Assembly (NCBI RefSeq): GCF_029024105.1
Contig: NZ_CP118963.1
Location: 620,001-684,000, forward strand
Length of the DNA stretch: 64,000 bases
Reading direction: 5' to 3'
Origin: Acinetobacter lwoffii
GTDB lineage: Bacteria > Pseudomonadota > Gammaproteobacteria > Pseudomonadales > Moraxellaceae
A program made the translations under genes and the position numbers. Positions 1-8,658 of this stretch are shown piece after piece; the stretch's first letter is position 1, and each line of letters starts with the position of its first letter. Under the pieces are notes generated by a model that was not told the DNA's origin, ran no database searches, and saw only the letters and a program-made list of their open reading frames with translations.

Positions 1-149
1 TCATAGGGAATGCCGAGCGCAAATAAAATCACCAGTACAAAGAACATGCTGAACACGATGACGGGAATTTGCGGAATGAACCGGTTACAGGGTTTGGCAA
101 TCAGATAGGCGATGAGGGTAACCGCAAAGCCATACAAAATAGATAACAT
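1..149 (-). CDS. LrgB family protein, 5' part only
   Basis: Only the first 49 codons are in the window and the gene continues past base 1. The translation starts MLSILYGFAVTLIAYLIAKP and gives two hydrophobic segments, as expected of the LrgB/CidB family of inner-membrane proteins. These pair with the holin-like LrgA/CidA. The start ATG at 147..149 follows a GGAG ribosome site and lies 9 bases after the stop of the LrgA-like gene, so the two are co-transcribed. The assignment rests mostly on this pairing, because the fragment alone is short. Confidence 0.7.
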   Translation of the reverse strand, partial: MLSILYGFAVTLIAYLIAKPCNRFIPQIPVIVFSMFFVLVILFALGIPY

Positions 150-158
150 GCGGAACTC

Positions 159-542
159 CTATAACCAGCGCTTGGCCATTTTGGCGTAAATCCATAAAGG
201 AATCAGGGTGCTGAAAAACATGATGAACAGAAAGGCCGGAATTTTCTGGCCCATATGTACCAGCATCATCAGTGCACCTGCACTGACAGGCAGGAAGGCA
301 AAGGCGCTTTCCTTCATGAGCTTGTTATTGGTATCGACCAGGCGAGCAGGAAGCTTGCCAAAATAGCGCCAGGTAAACAGCGCAATTAAAAGGCTCAATA
401 ATCCGACCAGATTACCTAATTCAGGATGATTCAGTTGGGTCATTAACCAGACTGAAGCTTCCCGAAAGACAATAATTAGTAAAAGGGTGCCGATCCATGC
501 CGGCCAATCTATTCGTTTTATCCAGTTCATTGCTATGATCAT
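159..542 (-). CDS. CidA/LrgA family holin-like protein
   Basis: This 127-residue protein has four predicted membrane segments, at about residues 12-30, 40-58, 74-95 and 100-120. It ends in the basic tail KMAKRWL. Length and the order of hydrophobic segments match the CidA/LrgA family, small membrane proteins tied to murein hydrolase export and cell-death or pyruvate-transport phenotypes. It is the upstream gene of an operon with the LrgB-like gene (9-base gap). Two in-frame ATGs are possible (540..542 and 528..530), and neither has a strong ribosome site, so the start is uncertain by four codons. Confidence 0.8.
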   Translation of the reverse strand: MIIAMNWIKRIDWPAWIGTLLLIIVFREASVWLMTQLNHPELGNLVGLLSLLIALFTWRYFGKLPARLVDTNNKLMKESAFAFLPVSAGALMMLVHMGQKIPAFLFIMFFSTLIPLWIYAKMAKRWL

Positions 543-570
543 TAATATTAATAAGTTTACTTATCAAGTT

Positions 571-1911
571 TTACTCGATCTTTGACTGGATTTCAAACGC
601 TTCCAGTGGACGTTGAAATTGCTGCGCCTGTTTGCCCAGGATTTCATCTAAAGGTAAATGCGCCTGTTTAATCAACTGTTCCAGTTTCTGTGGGGCAATT
701 CGAATATGCAGATGCAACTGGCCTTCATCATCATAATGTTCTGACTGGATCACATTCAGACCATAGAGCTGGTTGCGCAGCTTGCCATAAGCGGGTTTCA
801 AGATTAAATCGAAAGACTGTAGTTGCCCCATCAAGGACTCATGTACTGCTTTACGCAGCAGGTCAATTCCTTCGCCACTATATGCTGAAACATAGACACG
901 TTCTGGCTCACCCGGACGTCGATAAATAATTTTGGCCTCGTCACCGCTACAGTCAATTTTATTGTAAACCTGCAGGATCGGAACATCGACACCAATTTCT
1001 TTCAGGACTTTTTCTACAGCTTCAATCTGCTCCAGCATTTCTGGGCTGCTTGAATCAATGACATGCAGTAACAGCGTGGCTTCTACGGTTTCCTCCAAAG
1101 TTGCTTTAAAGGATTCCACCAGAGAATGTGAAAGATTACGGACAAAACCGACCGTATCGGCCAGCACCAGATTGCCGATCCCATCCCATTCCAGACGCCG
1201 TAAAGTAGGGTCCAAGGTTGCAAACAGCTGATTGGCTGCATAGACATCGCTGTTGGCGAGTAAATTAAAGAGGGTCGACTTGCCGGCATTGGTATAGCCG
1301 ACTAAAGATACTGTTGGAACAGCTGCTTTTTGACGGGCAACACGGCCTTGCATCCGGGTCTGGCGGACTTTATCAATGCGTGCCTTGAGTTGTCCCATAC
1401 GGATACGCAGCAAACGGCGGTCTGTTTCAAGCAGGGTTTCACCCGGGCCACGTAAACCGATCCCGCCTTTCTGGCTGTCGAGATTGCCACGACTACGAAT
1501 TAAACGTGAAGATAAATGTTGTAACTGTGCCAGTTCGACTTGCAGCTTACCTTCATAGGTACGGGCACGCTGGGCAAAAATATCCAGAATCAGTTCAGTA
1601 CGATCGACCACGCGGCATTTAATCACCTGTTCCAGATTACGGGCTTGGGCTGGGGTTAGGGCATGGTCAAAAATGACCAGATTGGCCTCCAGCTCTTCAA
1701 CACGTTCAGCGATTTCTTCTGCCTTGCCGGAGCCGATAAAAAATTTGGCATCGGGTTTCACCCGCTGAGCATAAATATGTTCGAGAATTTCAGTATCTGC
1801 AGACTGGGCCAGCAAACGAAACTCTTCAGCATCAAGGTCATCCAGCATTTGTACGCTGACACTCACCAGAATGACGCGCTCTCTCCCTCGATGTTGTTGT
1901 AAATATTCCAC
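571..1911 (-). CDS. hflX: GTPase HflX
   Basis: This is a ribosome-associated GTPase of the OBG-HflX group that splits or rescues stalled 70S ribosomes. An N-terminal HflX domain (about 20-125) and a glycine-rich linker with GGIGLRGPGE (about 149-158) precede the G domain. The G domain has GYTNAGKS (P-loop, 205-212), DTVGF (252-256) and NKID (about 317-320). At 446 residues the length is normal. The start is GTG at 1909..1911, with GGAG about 10 bases upstream. In many proteobacteria hflX follows hfq, but hfq is not adjacent here. Confidence 0.95.
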   Translation of the reverse strand: MEYLQQHRGRERVILVSVSVQMLDDLDAEEFRLLAQSADTEILEHIYAQRVKPDAKFFIGSGKAEEIAERVEELEANLVIFDHALTPAQARNLEQVIKCRVVDRTELILDIFAQRARTYEGKLQVELAQLQHLSSRLIRSRGNLDSQKGGIGLRGPGETLLETDRRLLRIRMGQLKARIDKVRQTRMQGRVARQKAAVPTVSLVGYTNAGKSTLFNLLANSDVYAANQLFATLDPTLRRLEWDGIGNLVLADTVGFVRNLSHSLVESFKATLEETVEATLLLHVIDSSSPEMLEQIEAVEKVLKEIGVDVPILQVYNKIDCSGDEAKIIYRRPGEPERVYVSAYSGEGIDLLRKAVHESLMGQLQSFDLILKPAYGKLRNQLYGLNVIQSEHYDDEGQLHLHIRIAPQKLEQLIKQAHLPLDEILGKQAQQFQRPLEAFEIQSKIE

Positions 1912-1988
1912 TCAGGCCAATCTCCACTTGAAAACTTTAGTGTAGTTGAAAAAGGGCTGTGCAGATACTGAATTAGCGCCGCTTTGGT

Positions 1989-2120
1989 TTAAAGTGCGCT
2001 GATAAACAGTTGTGCAAGTGTTACCAGTACCACGGCATAGATGAAGGTGCCGCCCAAAATATATTTGAGCACTTGTAAAGGCTGAGGTGTGTCGTTCGCG
2101 GGCTGGGTTTGATCTGGCAT
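1989..2120 (-). CDS. Small single-pass membrane protein, unknown function
   Basis: A 43-codon reading frame starts MPDQTQPANDTPQPLQVLKY, followed by one hydrophobic segment (about residues 21-41) and the end ISAL. An AAGGA ribosome site sits 8 bases before the ATG at 2118..2120. The polar, proline- and glutamine-rich head with a single membrane helix suggests a tail-anchored small protein. It lies just upstream of hflX in the same direction (77-base gap). I do not recognise a family. The support is the ribosome site, the sensible composition and the otherwise empty gap. Confidence 0.6.
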   Translation of the reverse strand: MPDQTQPANDTPQPLQVLKYILGGTFIYAVVLVTLAQLFISAL

Positions 2121-2309
2121 GGCTACGATCCTTTTCAATCTAATATTTCGATAGTTTTAGTTTGAATGATTTTTTAATCCAATTAAAATTGAAGATATAG
2201 ATGTTATTGGTCGATTTTTATTATCAATGCAAGTTGCGAATGAACAGTATAGAATGAGTTTAATTCGTGGATATTCCCTGTATCTCGCTTAGGATTTAAT
2301 GACGTTTTT

Positions 2310-3119
2310 ATGAACTCAACTGTACAAAACCAGACTCCAGATATCGAAGGCTTGGCCAAGTTTTTTCTGTATAGCCGGAAAATTACCGCCTCATTGGCCA
2401 CCATCAGTGAGGGGTTCTATTTGGTTTTTCGTCATGGCTTATATAAAAATCCGAATAACCCGACCAATACTCGCTATGTGCAACATTTTTGCCGCCAGTT
2501 ATGCAAAGTATTCAATATCGAAGTGCGGGTACATGGCGAGATTCCGCGTGAACCCGCCTTATGGGTCAGTAACCATGTGTCCTGGCTCGATATTGCAGTT
2601 CTGGGTTCAGGGGCACGCGTATTTTTTCTGGCGAAAGCAGAAATTGAGAACTGGCCAATTCTAGGCAAATTGGCCAAGGGTGGTGGCACCTTATTTATTA
2701 AACGTGGTTCAGGAGATTCCGTCAGGATTCGTGAACAAATTACCGGTTTCCTGAAACAGAATATTCCGGTGCTGTTCTTTCCTGAAGCGACGACTTCTGA
2801 TGGGCGAGCCATCAAAAAAGTGCACGGCCGGATTTTAGGCGCCGCGATTGAAGCGCAGCGTCCTGTACAAATCTGTCTGATTTGTTATGTGAATCAGCAG
2901 GGTGAACTGGATATGGTTGCGCCGTTTGTCAATGACATCAGTTTTGCTGCCCATGTCAAAAAAGTACTGGAAATGCCGCAAGTCATTGCACATTTAGTGG
3001 CTTTACCTGCAATTGCCACGGAAGGGCATACGGTTGAAAGCCTGACCCGTGTGGTCCAAGAAAAAATGCAGACTGGCCTAGTTGAACTTCAGTCACGGGT
3101 ATTAAAAAAGCCTCAATAA
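2310..3119 (+). CDS. Lysophospholipid acyltransferase, PlsC family
   Basis: This 269-residue protein of the 1-acylglycerol-3-phosphate acyltransferase family transfers acyl groups to lysophospholipids at the inner membrane. The catalytic H(X)4D motif is NHVSWLD (88-94). The glycerophosphate-binding block is FPEATTSDG (157-165), and a conserved FIKRGS lies at 129-134. The length fits the family. Whether it is the main PlsC or an accessory lyso-lipid acyltransferase (OlsA-like) cannot be decided from sequence alone. It is a single gene whose stop codon lies inside the terminator hairpin that follows. Confidence 0.85.
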   Translation: MNSTVQNQTPDIEGLAKFFLYSRKITASLATISEGFYLVFRHGLYKNPNNPTNTRYVQHFCRQLCKVFNIEVRVHGEIPREPALWVSNHVSWLDIAVLGSGARVFFLAKAEIENWPILGKLAKGGGTLFIKRGSGDSVRIREQITGFLKQNIPVLFFPEATTSDGRAIKKVHGRILGAAIEAQRPVQICLICYVNQQGELDMVAPFVNDISFAAHVKKVLEMPQVIAHLVALPAIATEGHTVESLTRVVQEKMQTGLVELQSRVLKKPQ

Positions 3120-3130
3120 GAGGCTTTTTT
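3104..3130 (+). terminator. Bidirectional rho-independent terminator
   Basis: The stem GCCTC/GAGGC has a five-base loop, an A-run before it and a T6 run after it. It overlaps the stop codon of the PlsC-like gene and also faces the convergent phospholipase D gene, so it can serve both strands. Confidence 0.8.
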
Positions 3131-3155
3131 ATGGTTTTTGTTCAAAGAATCAAAC

Positions 3156-4790
3156 TTACATAAAGCCTTCAATAGGCAGCCACGACACCAGTTTAAGTCC
3201 AGCTTTCTGATACCATTTCATTTTTGGTTCTTTGGTAAACGTTTGAACGTCACCATTGGCTTTCTTGATTTTCCAGTTAATGTTCTGATTCGCATCCAGC
3301 ACCAGTTTATACGCATATTTGCTTAAATTTTTGTCCATGGTGTCGTGTACTGCACGTGCCAAAGACGGACTGTTCAGCAACACGCCAATTTCAGTATTCA
3401 AATAGGCTGAACGCGGATCAAAGTTAAAAGAACCAATAAACACCTGTTTTTGATCCAGTGCCATCAGTTTGGCATGCAGGCTGGAACGGCTCAGTCCTTT
3501 CAGGCTGACTTTAGCTTTTTTCGAAATTTCCTCAGTATTGGCATTTAGGTGATTAGCTTCTGGCGCTGCCAAGAACTCATACAGCTGCACCCCATTTTCC
3601 AATAGATCCTGACGATATTTGGCATAAAAGGCATGCACCACGGCAACGTCGTTGGCCTTAAAAGAGTTGGTCAGGACGCGAACCTTGATATTCTCATTCG
3701 CCAGTTTCTTTAAACGGTCTGCACCAATTTTTTCCGGGACAAAATAGGCAGAGACAATATCGACACTTTGTTCAGGTTTTTCCAGGCGCTGTAATAACTG
3801 GAAATTCAGGTGTTCTTCGGTTTTGGCCTTGGCTTTGATTTTGCTCGGTGGATCTTTGACCACTTCAGCTTCCACCCAATCCAGCTGAATGTTTTGTTCC
3901 AGCCATTGGTCAAAGGCTCTGGAACGATTGGCCAGATCCAGATAATTTTGAGTCGCTGGATCCTGACTATGGGTTTCTAGCTGTTCTTTTAAACTTGGAA
4001 AACGTAAGCCATGATGCCGTGGATTCACAACCTCTTGCACCGGATAGGCATAATCATCATTCCAGTATTCATCGAAGGAATGAATGATTTCATCCGATGC
4101 CGCACCGACCAGCATCACATCGACATCAGAGAACTGATAGCTTTCACTGACATTATAATACTGGTTGCTCATATTGCGGCCGCCAATCAAGGCAATCTGG
4201 TTATCGGCAATAAAACTTTTATTGTGCATGCGGCGGTTAATGCGCTTTAAATCCAGCACCATGTCCATGGCGCGGTATTTACGAAAGCGATAGGGATTAT
4301 ACAGTTTGACATCGATATTCTGATGCTGGTTTAAGGCCAGATAAATCCCTTCCATTTTCTTGGCATTATTGTCATCCATCAACAGGCGCACTTTTACGCC
4401 ACGATCCGCTGCCTGAATAATCGCATGCAGGGCGAGGGCACCGATTCGGTCATTATCCCAAATGTAATATTGCAGATCCAGACTGCGTTCCGCTTTATTA
4501 ATCAGCTGAATCCGCGCAGCCAGTGCTTCAAGCGGATCATACAGCACGCGATAACCGGTCAACCCGATGTTCTGATCACGTAAAGGTTCAACAATTTGTG
4601 CCAGGCTGGTTCGCGATGTATCCGTTTCAAATGCCATCTGGCTTGGCTGTTCGGTTTGCTTGGGTAAGGTGCTACACGCAGGCAGACCCAGTACCAGGCT
4701 ACAGCTCAGTAAAATGCCGGCTTTATAGCGATGAGTGCGTATAAAACTTGAGGATTGAAGATGAACTTGATCGCGGGGAGCAGTGGCCAT
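3156..4790 (-). CDS. Phospholipase D-like lipoprotein (cardiolipin synthase-like)
   Basis: This 544-residue phospholipase D superfamily protein has two HKD motifs: H189-N-K191 with D196, and H439-A-K441 with D446. Each is followed by the usual Gly/Asn-containing strand (LIGGRN, FIGSFNFDP). A hydrophobic segment (about 24-38) ends in LPAC (Cys39), a lipobox, so the protein is probably anchored as a lipoprotein in the envelope. Proteins of this layout are related to cardiolipin synthase C (ClsC/YmdC). Sequence alone does not separate synthase from hydrolase activity. The first 20 residues are polar, so a shorter start nearer the signal peptide is possible. Confidence 0.85.
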   Translation of the reverse strand: MATAPRDQVHLQSSSFIRTHRYKAGILLSCSLVLGLPACSTLPKQTEQPSQMAFETDTSRTSLAQIVEPLRDQNIGLTGYRVLYDPLEALAARIQLINKAERSLDLQYYIWDNDRIGALALHAIIQAADRGVKVRLLMDDNNAKKMEGIYLALNQHQNIDVKLYNPYRFRKYRAMDMVLDLKRINRRMHNKSFIADNQIALIGGRNMSNQYYNVSESYQFSDVDVMLVGAASDEIIHSFDEYWNDDYAYPVQEVVNPRHHGLRFPSLKEQLETHSQDPATQNYLDLANRSRAFDQWLEQNIQLDWVEAEVVKDPPSKIKAKAKTEEHLNFQLLQRLEKPEQSVDIVSAYFVPEKIGADRLKKLANENIKVRVLTNSFKANDVAVVHAFYAKYRQDLLENGVQLYEFLAAPEANHLNANTEEISKKAKVSLKGLSRSSLHAKLMALDQKQVFIGSFNFDPRSAYLNTEIGVLLNSPSLARAVHDTMDKNLSKYAYKLVLDANQNINWKIKKANGDVQTFTKEPKMKWYQKAGLKLVSWLPIEGFM

Positions 4791-4891
4791 ATAAGTCGAA
4801 GAATGAAAAATTAGAATTGAGTATAATTGCCAGCTATGAAAAGATAAATATAAAGCCAGTAATCTGCTGCTCGACTGAATAAGGCCAATTT

Positions 4892-5902
4892 ATGTGGGAT
4901 TCGAATTCCGTACTGTTTTATTTTTATCTAGGAATGGCGATTTTAGCCATCTGGGCTGTGGCTCAGGCATGGTCGAGCCAATCACGTACCGAAACCATTC
5001 ATCCCTTTAAAGCTTTTGGTCATTTGCTGGCGTTTTATCTTGCCTATTTATTAATCCCTTTGGTTTTCTTCAGTATTTATGCTGGATGGACGGGGTATTA
5101 TTCGCTGCATGAAGCTATTTTTGTATTTTTGCTGAGTGGGGTTTTGACTTATGCACGCTTTATCGAGCCACATTTAATTCAAGTGAAAACGACACAATAT
5201 CAGATCAATGCAGATAAACGTTTAAAGCAGCCAGTAAAAATCGCCCTGATTGCAGATTTGCATATCGGTCTGTTTTCGGGTCATGAGCGTCAGTTGCGAC
5301 AAATTGTACACAAATTAAATCATATTCAACCTGATTTGGTGGTGGTTGCTGGCGACTGGACTTACGAGCCAGAAAATAAACTGGCACAGGAACTGGCGGT
5401 TTTAAAAGAGATTCACGCTCCGGTCTATTCAGTCAATGGTAATCACGATGAGCAATATCCCGGACCGCCGATTCGAGAGTTATTGCACTATGCATTGCAA
5501 GTCAATCAGGTTATGGATATTGAAGGTCAAATTGTCGAATTTGATGAATTCCGACTTTTGGGCGTAGGCGACCTCTGGGCTGGTAAAGCCGATATGCGCA
5601 GTTTGCCAGACTTGCCTCAGGACAAGCCTTGGGTCATTCTTTCGCATAACCCTGATACGGTCGATATGATTCCAAAACTGCCAACGCGTCCTCTGATGCT
5701 GTCCGGGCATACTCATGGCGGACAGGTAGAGCTGCCTTGGCTAACTAATTACGTCATGAAAAAGGTTTCAATTTTGGGACATAAAAAGGGCATGTACCGT
5801 CATGAACATGCAGATGTGTTCGTGACTGTCGGTACCGGTTTGGTCGGTGTACCTTTCCGTTTCCGGGTGCCGCCTACCATTGATATTATTGAACTGATTT
5901 AA
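4892..5902 (+). CDS. Membrane-anchored metallophosphoesterase
   Basis: Two or three N-terminal hydrophobic segments (about 8-25, 43-65, 75-88) are followed by a calcineurin-like phosphoesterase domain. The metal-binding motifs are D122-L-H124, GDW (154-156), GNHD (183-186), SHNPD and GHTHGG. This arrangement matches the YaeI/YkuE group of metallophosphoesterases, some of which act on lipid-linked substrates such as UDP-2,3-diacylglucosamine. The substrate here is unknown. The gene is divergent from the phospholipase D gene, with about 100 bases between them. Confidence 0.9.
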   Translation: MWDSNSVLFYFYLGMAILAIWAVAQAWSSQSRTETIHPFKAFGHLLAFYLAYLLIPLVFFSIYAGWTGYYSLHEAIFVFLLSGVLTYARFIEPHLIQVKTTQYQINADKRLKQPVKIALIADLHIGLFSGHERQLRQIVHKLNHIQPDLVVVAGDWTYEPENKLAQELAVLKEIHAPVYSVNGNHDEQYPGPPIRELLHYALQVNQVMDIEGQIVEFDEFRLLGVGDLWAGKADMRSLPDLPQDKPWVILSHNPDTVDMIPKLPTRPLMLSGHTHGGQVELPWLTNYVMKKVSILGHKKGMYRHEHADVFVTVGTGLVGVPFRFRVPPTIDIIELI

Positions 5903-5926
5903 ATTCAGCCGGCATTCTGTACCGCG

Positions 5927-6328
5927 TTAACTGATGATCCAGACCAGAATCAGCAAGACCACTGCGACGGCCGCCATCATCCAGATTTTCTTTTCAATTT
6001 TTCGGGTTGGCACATTTTCACGTAATTGTTGCGCAGTGATTTCAGCTTCTGTCGGTGTACTCAAACTAGGATGGGTGGGGATTTCCAGTGGCGGTGTCAC
6101 CAGGTCGATATCACCGGCATCATCACTAAAGCGTGGACCGATACTCTCATGCTTCATGACCACATCATGTTCCTGCACAATTTCATCAATCACTTGCAGC
6201 GCCTGAGCTTCATCCAAGGGTGTATTCTCGGTGATATAGCGAACAGCTTCTAATTTTTTATCATCTTCCAGCAAAATAATGATATTGACCAACTGCTCCT
6301 GCGAGAGGTATTCAATAAGATCCTGCAT
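5927..6328 (-). CDS. Hypothetical protein with C-terminal membrane anchor
   Basis: This 133-residue protein is unfamiliar to me. The first 60 residues are helical and acidic (DLIEYLSQEQLVNII start), the middle is proline- and threonine-rich, and residues 114-132 form one hydrophobic helix ending VWIIS. A soluble head tethered by a C-terminal anchor suggests a tail-anchored inner-membrane protein. It converges with the metallophosphoesterase gene (24 bases between stops). The ATG at 6326..6328 is preceded by AAGG. No catalytic motif is visible. Confidence 0.7.
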   Translation of the reverse strand: MQDLIEYLSQEQLVNIIILLEDDKKLEAVRYITENTPLDEAQALQVIDEIVQEHDVVMKHESIGPRFSDDAGDIDLVTPPLEIPTHPSLSTPTEAEITAQQLRENVPTRKIEKKIWMMAAVAVVLLILVWIIS

Positions 6329-6415
6329 GGCCTTGCCTCATTTTTTTAAATTGAGTTCATTTGATTGTTGAGCAAATTTAACGAGATAAGTAGCCGAGTT
6401 TTGTTGTGAAATCAT

Positions 6416-6445
6416 AAAAAAAGCCAGCATCAAGTGCTGGCTTTT
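6416..6445 (-). terminator. Rho-independent terminator of the MFS gene
   Basis: The stem GCCAGCA/TGCTGGC has a five-base loop. On the minus strand it is followed by a run of seven T, just after the stop of the transporter gene. Confidence 0.8.
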
Positions 6446-6461
6446 GAATCAATCTAAAATC

Positions 6462-7769
6462 TTAGATCTGATTATTTACATCATCATTCTTGGTTTCACG
6501 AATCAGCAAAAACGCGACAAGTGACAGGATAGATGCTGCGGTCAGATAATAACCGACTGCAGACAAACCATAGGCTGTTGCCAGCTTGGTTGCGATTAAC
6601 GGTGCAAATGATGCGCCGAAAATGCCTGCCAAGTTAAAGGTCAATGCAGAACCTGTGTAACGTACTGAAGTCGGGAAGATTTCAGACAATACAGTACCGA
6701 TTGGCCCATAAGTTAAGCCCATGATCGCCAGACCAATACACAAGAACAGGAACACCACCAAAGTGCTGCCAGATTCAAGCATATCTGCAAAGAAGATACC
6801 GAAGATCGCAGAAATGACACATACCGCAATCGAAGTGGTCTTACGGCCAAATTTCTCAGCCAATACTGCTGAAAGCGGGATAAAGGCAGCAAAACATAGG
6901 GTTGCAACTAATTGCAATTGCAGGAATTCTTCACGAGAATAACCGAGTTGTTTTGTTCCCCATTGCAGCGCAAATACCGTAGTCAGGTAGAACACAACGA
7001 AAGTACAGATTGCAGCAATCGTACCCAGAACCAGCATACGAGAATGCTTTTTGAATACCTGAACAAAAGGAACATTCACTTCTTTCTGTTTATCCAGCAC
7101 TTTCTGGAAAGCAGGGGTTTCATGCAATTTTAGACGAATCCATAAACCGACAATCACCAACAAGGCACTTGAGATAAACGGAATACGCCAGCCCCACGCC
7201 ATAAAGTCAGCTTCAGACATGAAAGCGCCAAGGGTCAGGAAAGAACCTGTTGCCAGAATAAAGCCGATTGGAGCACCCAGTTGCGGGAACATGCCGTACC
7301 AGGCACGTTTGCCTTCCGGGGCATTTTCAGTTGCAAGAAGTACCGCACCTGACCATTCACCACCCAGACCCAAGCCCTGACCTAAACGGCACAGTGCAAG
7401 TAACAGTGGCGCAGCAATTCCGATTTGCGCATAAGTTGGCAATAGACCAATCGCAACGGTTGAAATCCCCATAGTCAGCAAAGCAGCGACCAAGGTGGCT
7501 TTTCGTCCGATCCGGTCACCTAAATGACCAAATAATGCTGCACCAATCGGACGGGCAATAAAGGCAATGGCAAAAGTCGCAAGAGACTGAATGGTTGCGG
7601 TCATCGGATCTGTACTGGTAGGGAAGAACAGATACGGAAAAATAATGACAGCAGCGGTGGCATAAATATAAAAATCGAAGAATTCGATTGTGGTGCCTAC
7701 CAAGCTCGCTGTTAAAACGCGAAATTTTGAATTTTGTGCTGGCTGAGCAGCAGAATTAGACGACGCCAT
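6462..7769 (-). CDS. MFS transporter, metabolite:H+ symporter (MHS) type
   Basis: This 435-residue, 12-helix major facilitator protein begins TIEFFDFYIYATAA in helix 1 and carries the loop 2-3 signature GHLGDRIGRKATL. Both are typical of the MHS group that includes ProP, ShiA, KgtP and YhjE. These carry organic acids, osmolytes or aromatic metabolites with protons across the inner membrane. The substrate cannot be read from the sequence. The gene stands alone with its own terminator. Its upstream region (7811..7850) holds two near-identical 20-base direct repeats that could be an operator. Confidence 0.88.
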   Translation of the reverse strand: MASSNSAAQPAQNSKFRVLTASLVGTTIEFFDFYIYATAAVIIFPYLFFPTSTDPMTATIQSLATFAIAFIARPIGAALFGHLGDRIGRKATLVAALLTMGISTVAIGLLPTYAQIGIAAPLLLALCRLGQGLGLGGEWSGAVLLATENAPEGKRAWYGMFPQLGAPIGFILATGSFLTLGAFMSEADFMAWGWRIPFISSALLVIVGLWIRLKLHETPAFQKVLDKQKEVNVPFVQVFKKHSRMLVLGTIAAICTFVVFYLTTVFALQWGTKQLGYSREEFLQLQLVATLCFAAFIPLSAVLAEKFGRKTTSIAVCVISAIFGIFFADMLESGSTLVVFLFLCIGLAIMGLTYGPIGTVLSEIFPTSVRYTGSALTFNLAGIFGASFAPLIATKLATAYGLSAVGYYLTAASILSLVAFLLIRETKNDDVNNQI

Positions 7770-7810
7770 GGAAAACCTTACACTTACTAAAAATAAAAAA
7801 ACTTAGTTTT

Positions 7811-7850
7811 AAAAGCGTAATCTTTTTAAAAAAGGCGTAATTTTTTAAAA
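7811..7850. repeat. Two tandem 20-base AT-rich repeats upstream of the MFS gene
   Basis: Two adjacent copies (7811..7830 and 7831..7850) each have an A-run, then GCGTAAT, then a T-run and an A-run. They lie 42-81 bases before the transporter start on its strand. A regulator site or an AT-rich UP-like element are both possible. Confidence 0.4.
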
Positions 7851-7911
7851 AAACAACTGCAATCTTCTCGCTTCAACTCGCTCAGGGTCACTGAAATGAA
7901 AAAGGAGATGA

Positions 7912-8565
7912 TTAAATCACGTAAAGATAGATAGACAGAAAATGTGATCCTGCGCCTATCAATACAAATATGTGCCAGATAGCGTGGGTATATCTTACTC
8001 TTTTTAAAGCGTAAAACAATGCACCCACGGTATAAGCGAGTCCACCAATGATGAGAAAGGTTAAAGATTGAGCACTTAAATATTGCTGCATATCATCAAT
8101 CACCAGCAGCGCCAGCCAGCCCATGGCCAGATAAGCCGCCAAAGAAAGTTTCTGAAAACAATGAATGAAAACGAACTTGAAAAGTGTACCAAGAAGAGCA
8201 ATCACCCAGAGAGCAATCAATAAATACTGGGCTTTGGCGGTCGGAATGGCAATCGATAGGAAAGGGGTATAAGTTCCGGCGATTAAATAATAAATCGCAG
8301 TATGATCGATTTTTTTATAAAAATAACGGCGGTCTGCTGCAGTGGCCATGTGGTAAAGCATGGAAGCAGAAAATAACAGAATCATGCTCAGTGCATAAAC
8401 CCAAAGACCAATCCATTGTCCAGTACTCAGGTAAGACCCTTTAATAATCAAAAGAATACCGGCAATAATGGACAGCCCGGCACCTACACCATGACTAATA
8501 TAGTTAATCCGTTCCTCATTTTGATCATAATCTGGAACCAGTGGAGCATTCTGCATGATTGTCAT
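7912..8565 (-). CDS. trhA: Hemolysin III family (PAQR-like) membrane protein
   Basis: This 217-residue protein has seven predicted membrane helices and the family's conserved polar residues: NYISHGVGA near the N-terminus, SMLYHM in helix 3, KIDHTAIYYLIAGTYTPF in helix 4 and HAIWHIFV in helix 7. The histidines and the Ser/Asp are the proposed metal site of the PAQR/hemolysin III superfamily. In E. coli the homologue YqfA (TrhA) affects membrane energetics. Haemolytic activity is doubtful for most members. Single gene. Confidence 0.88.
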   Translation of the reverse strand: MTIMQNAPLVPDYDQNEERINYISHGVGAGLSIIAGILLIIKGSYLSTGQWIGLWVYALSMILLFSASMLYHMATAADRRYFYKKIDHTAIYYLIAGTYTPFLSIAIPTAKAQYLLIALWVIALLGTLFKFVFIHCFQKLSLAAYLAMGWLALLVIDDMQQYLSAQSLTFLIIGGLAYTVGALFYALKRVRYTHAIWHIFVLIGAGSHFLSIYLYVI

Positions 8566-8658
8566 TCTTTTTCAAATATACACTTGTATAGTAATTCAAT
8601 TTTGCTTTTAGGTTAAGAAGATTTAAACTTGATGCGCAATTCATTTCAGGTTTTATCT

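Noticed and set aside
2204..2404. Minus-strand frame overlapping the plsC start
   Set aside because: A shadow of the PlsC-like gene, without ribosome site or domain.
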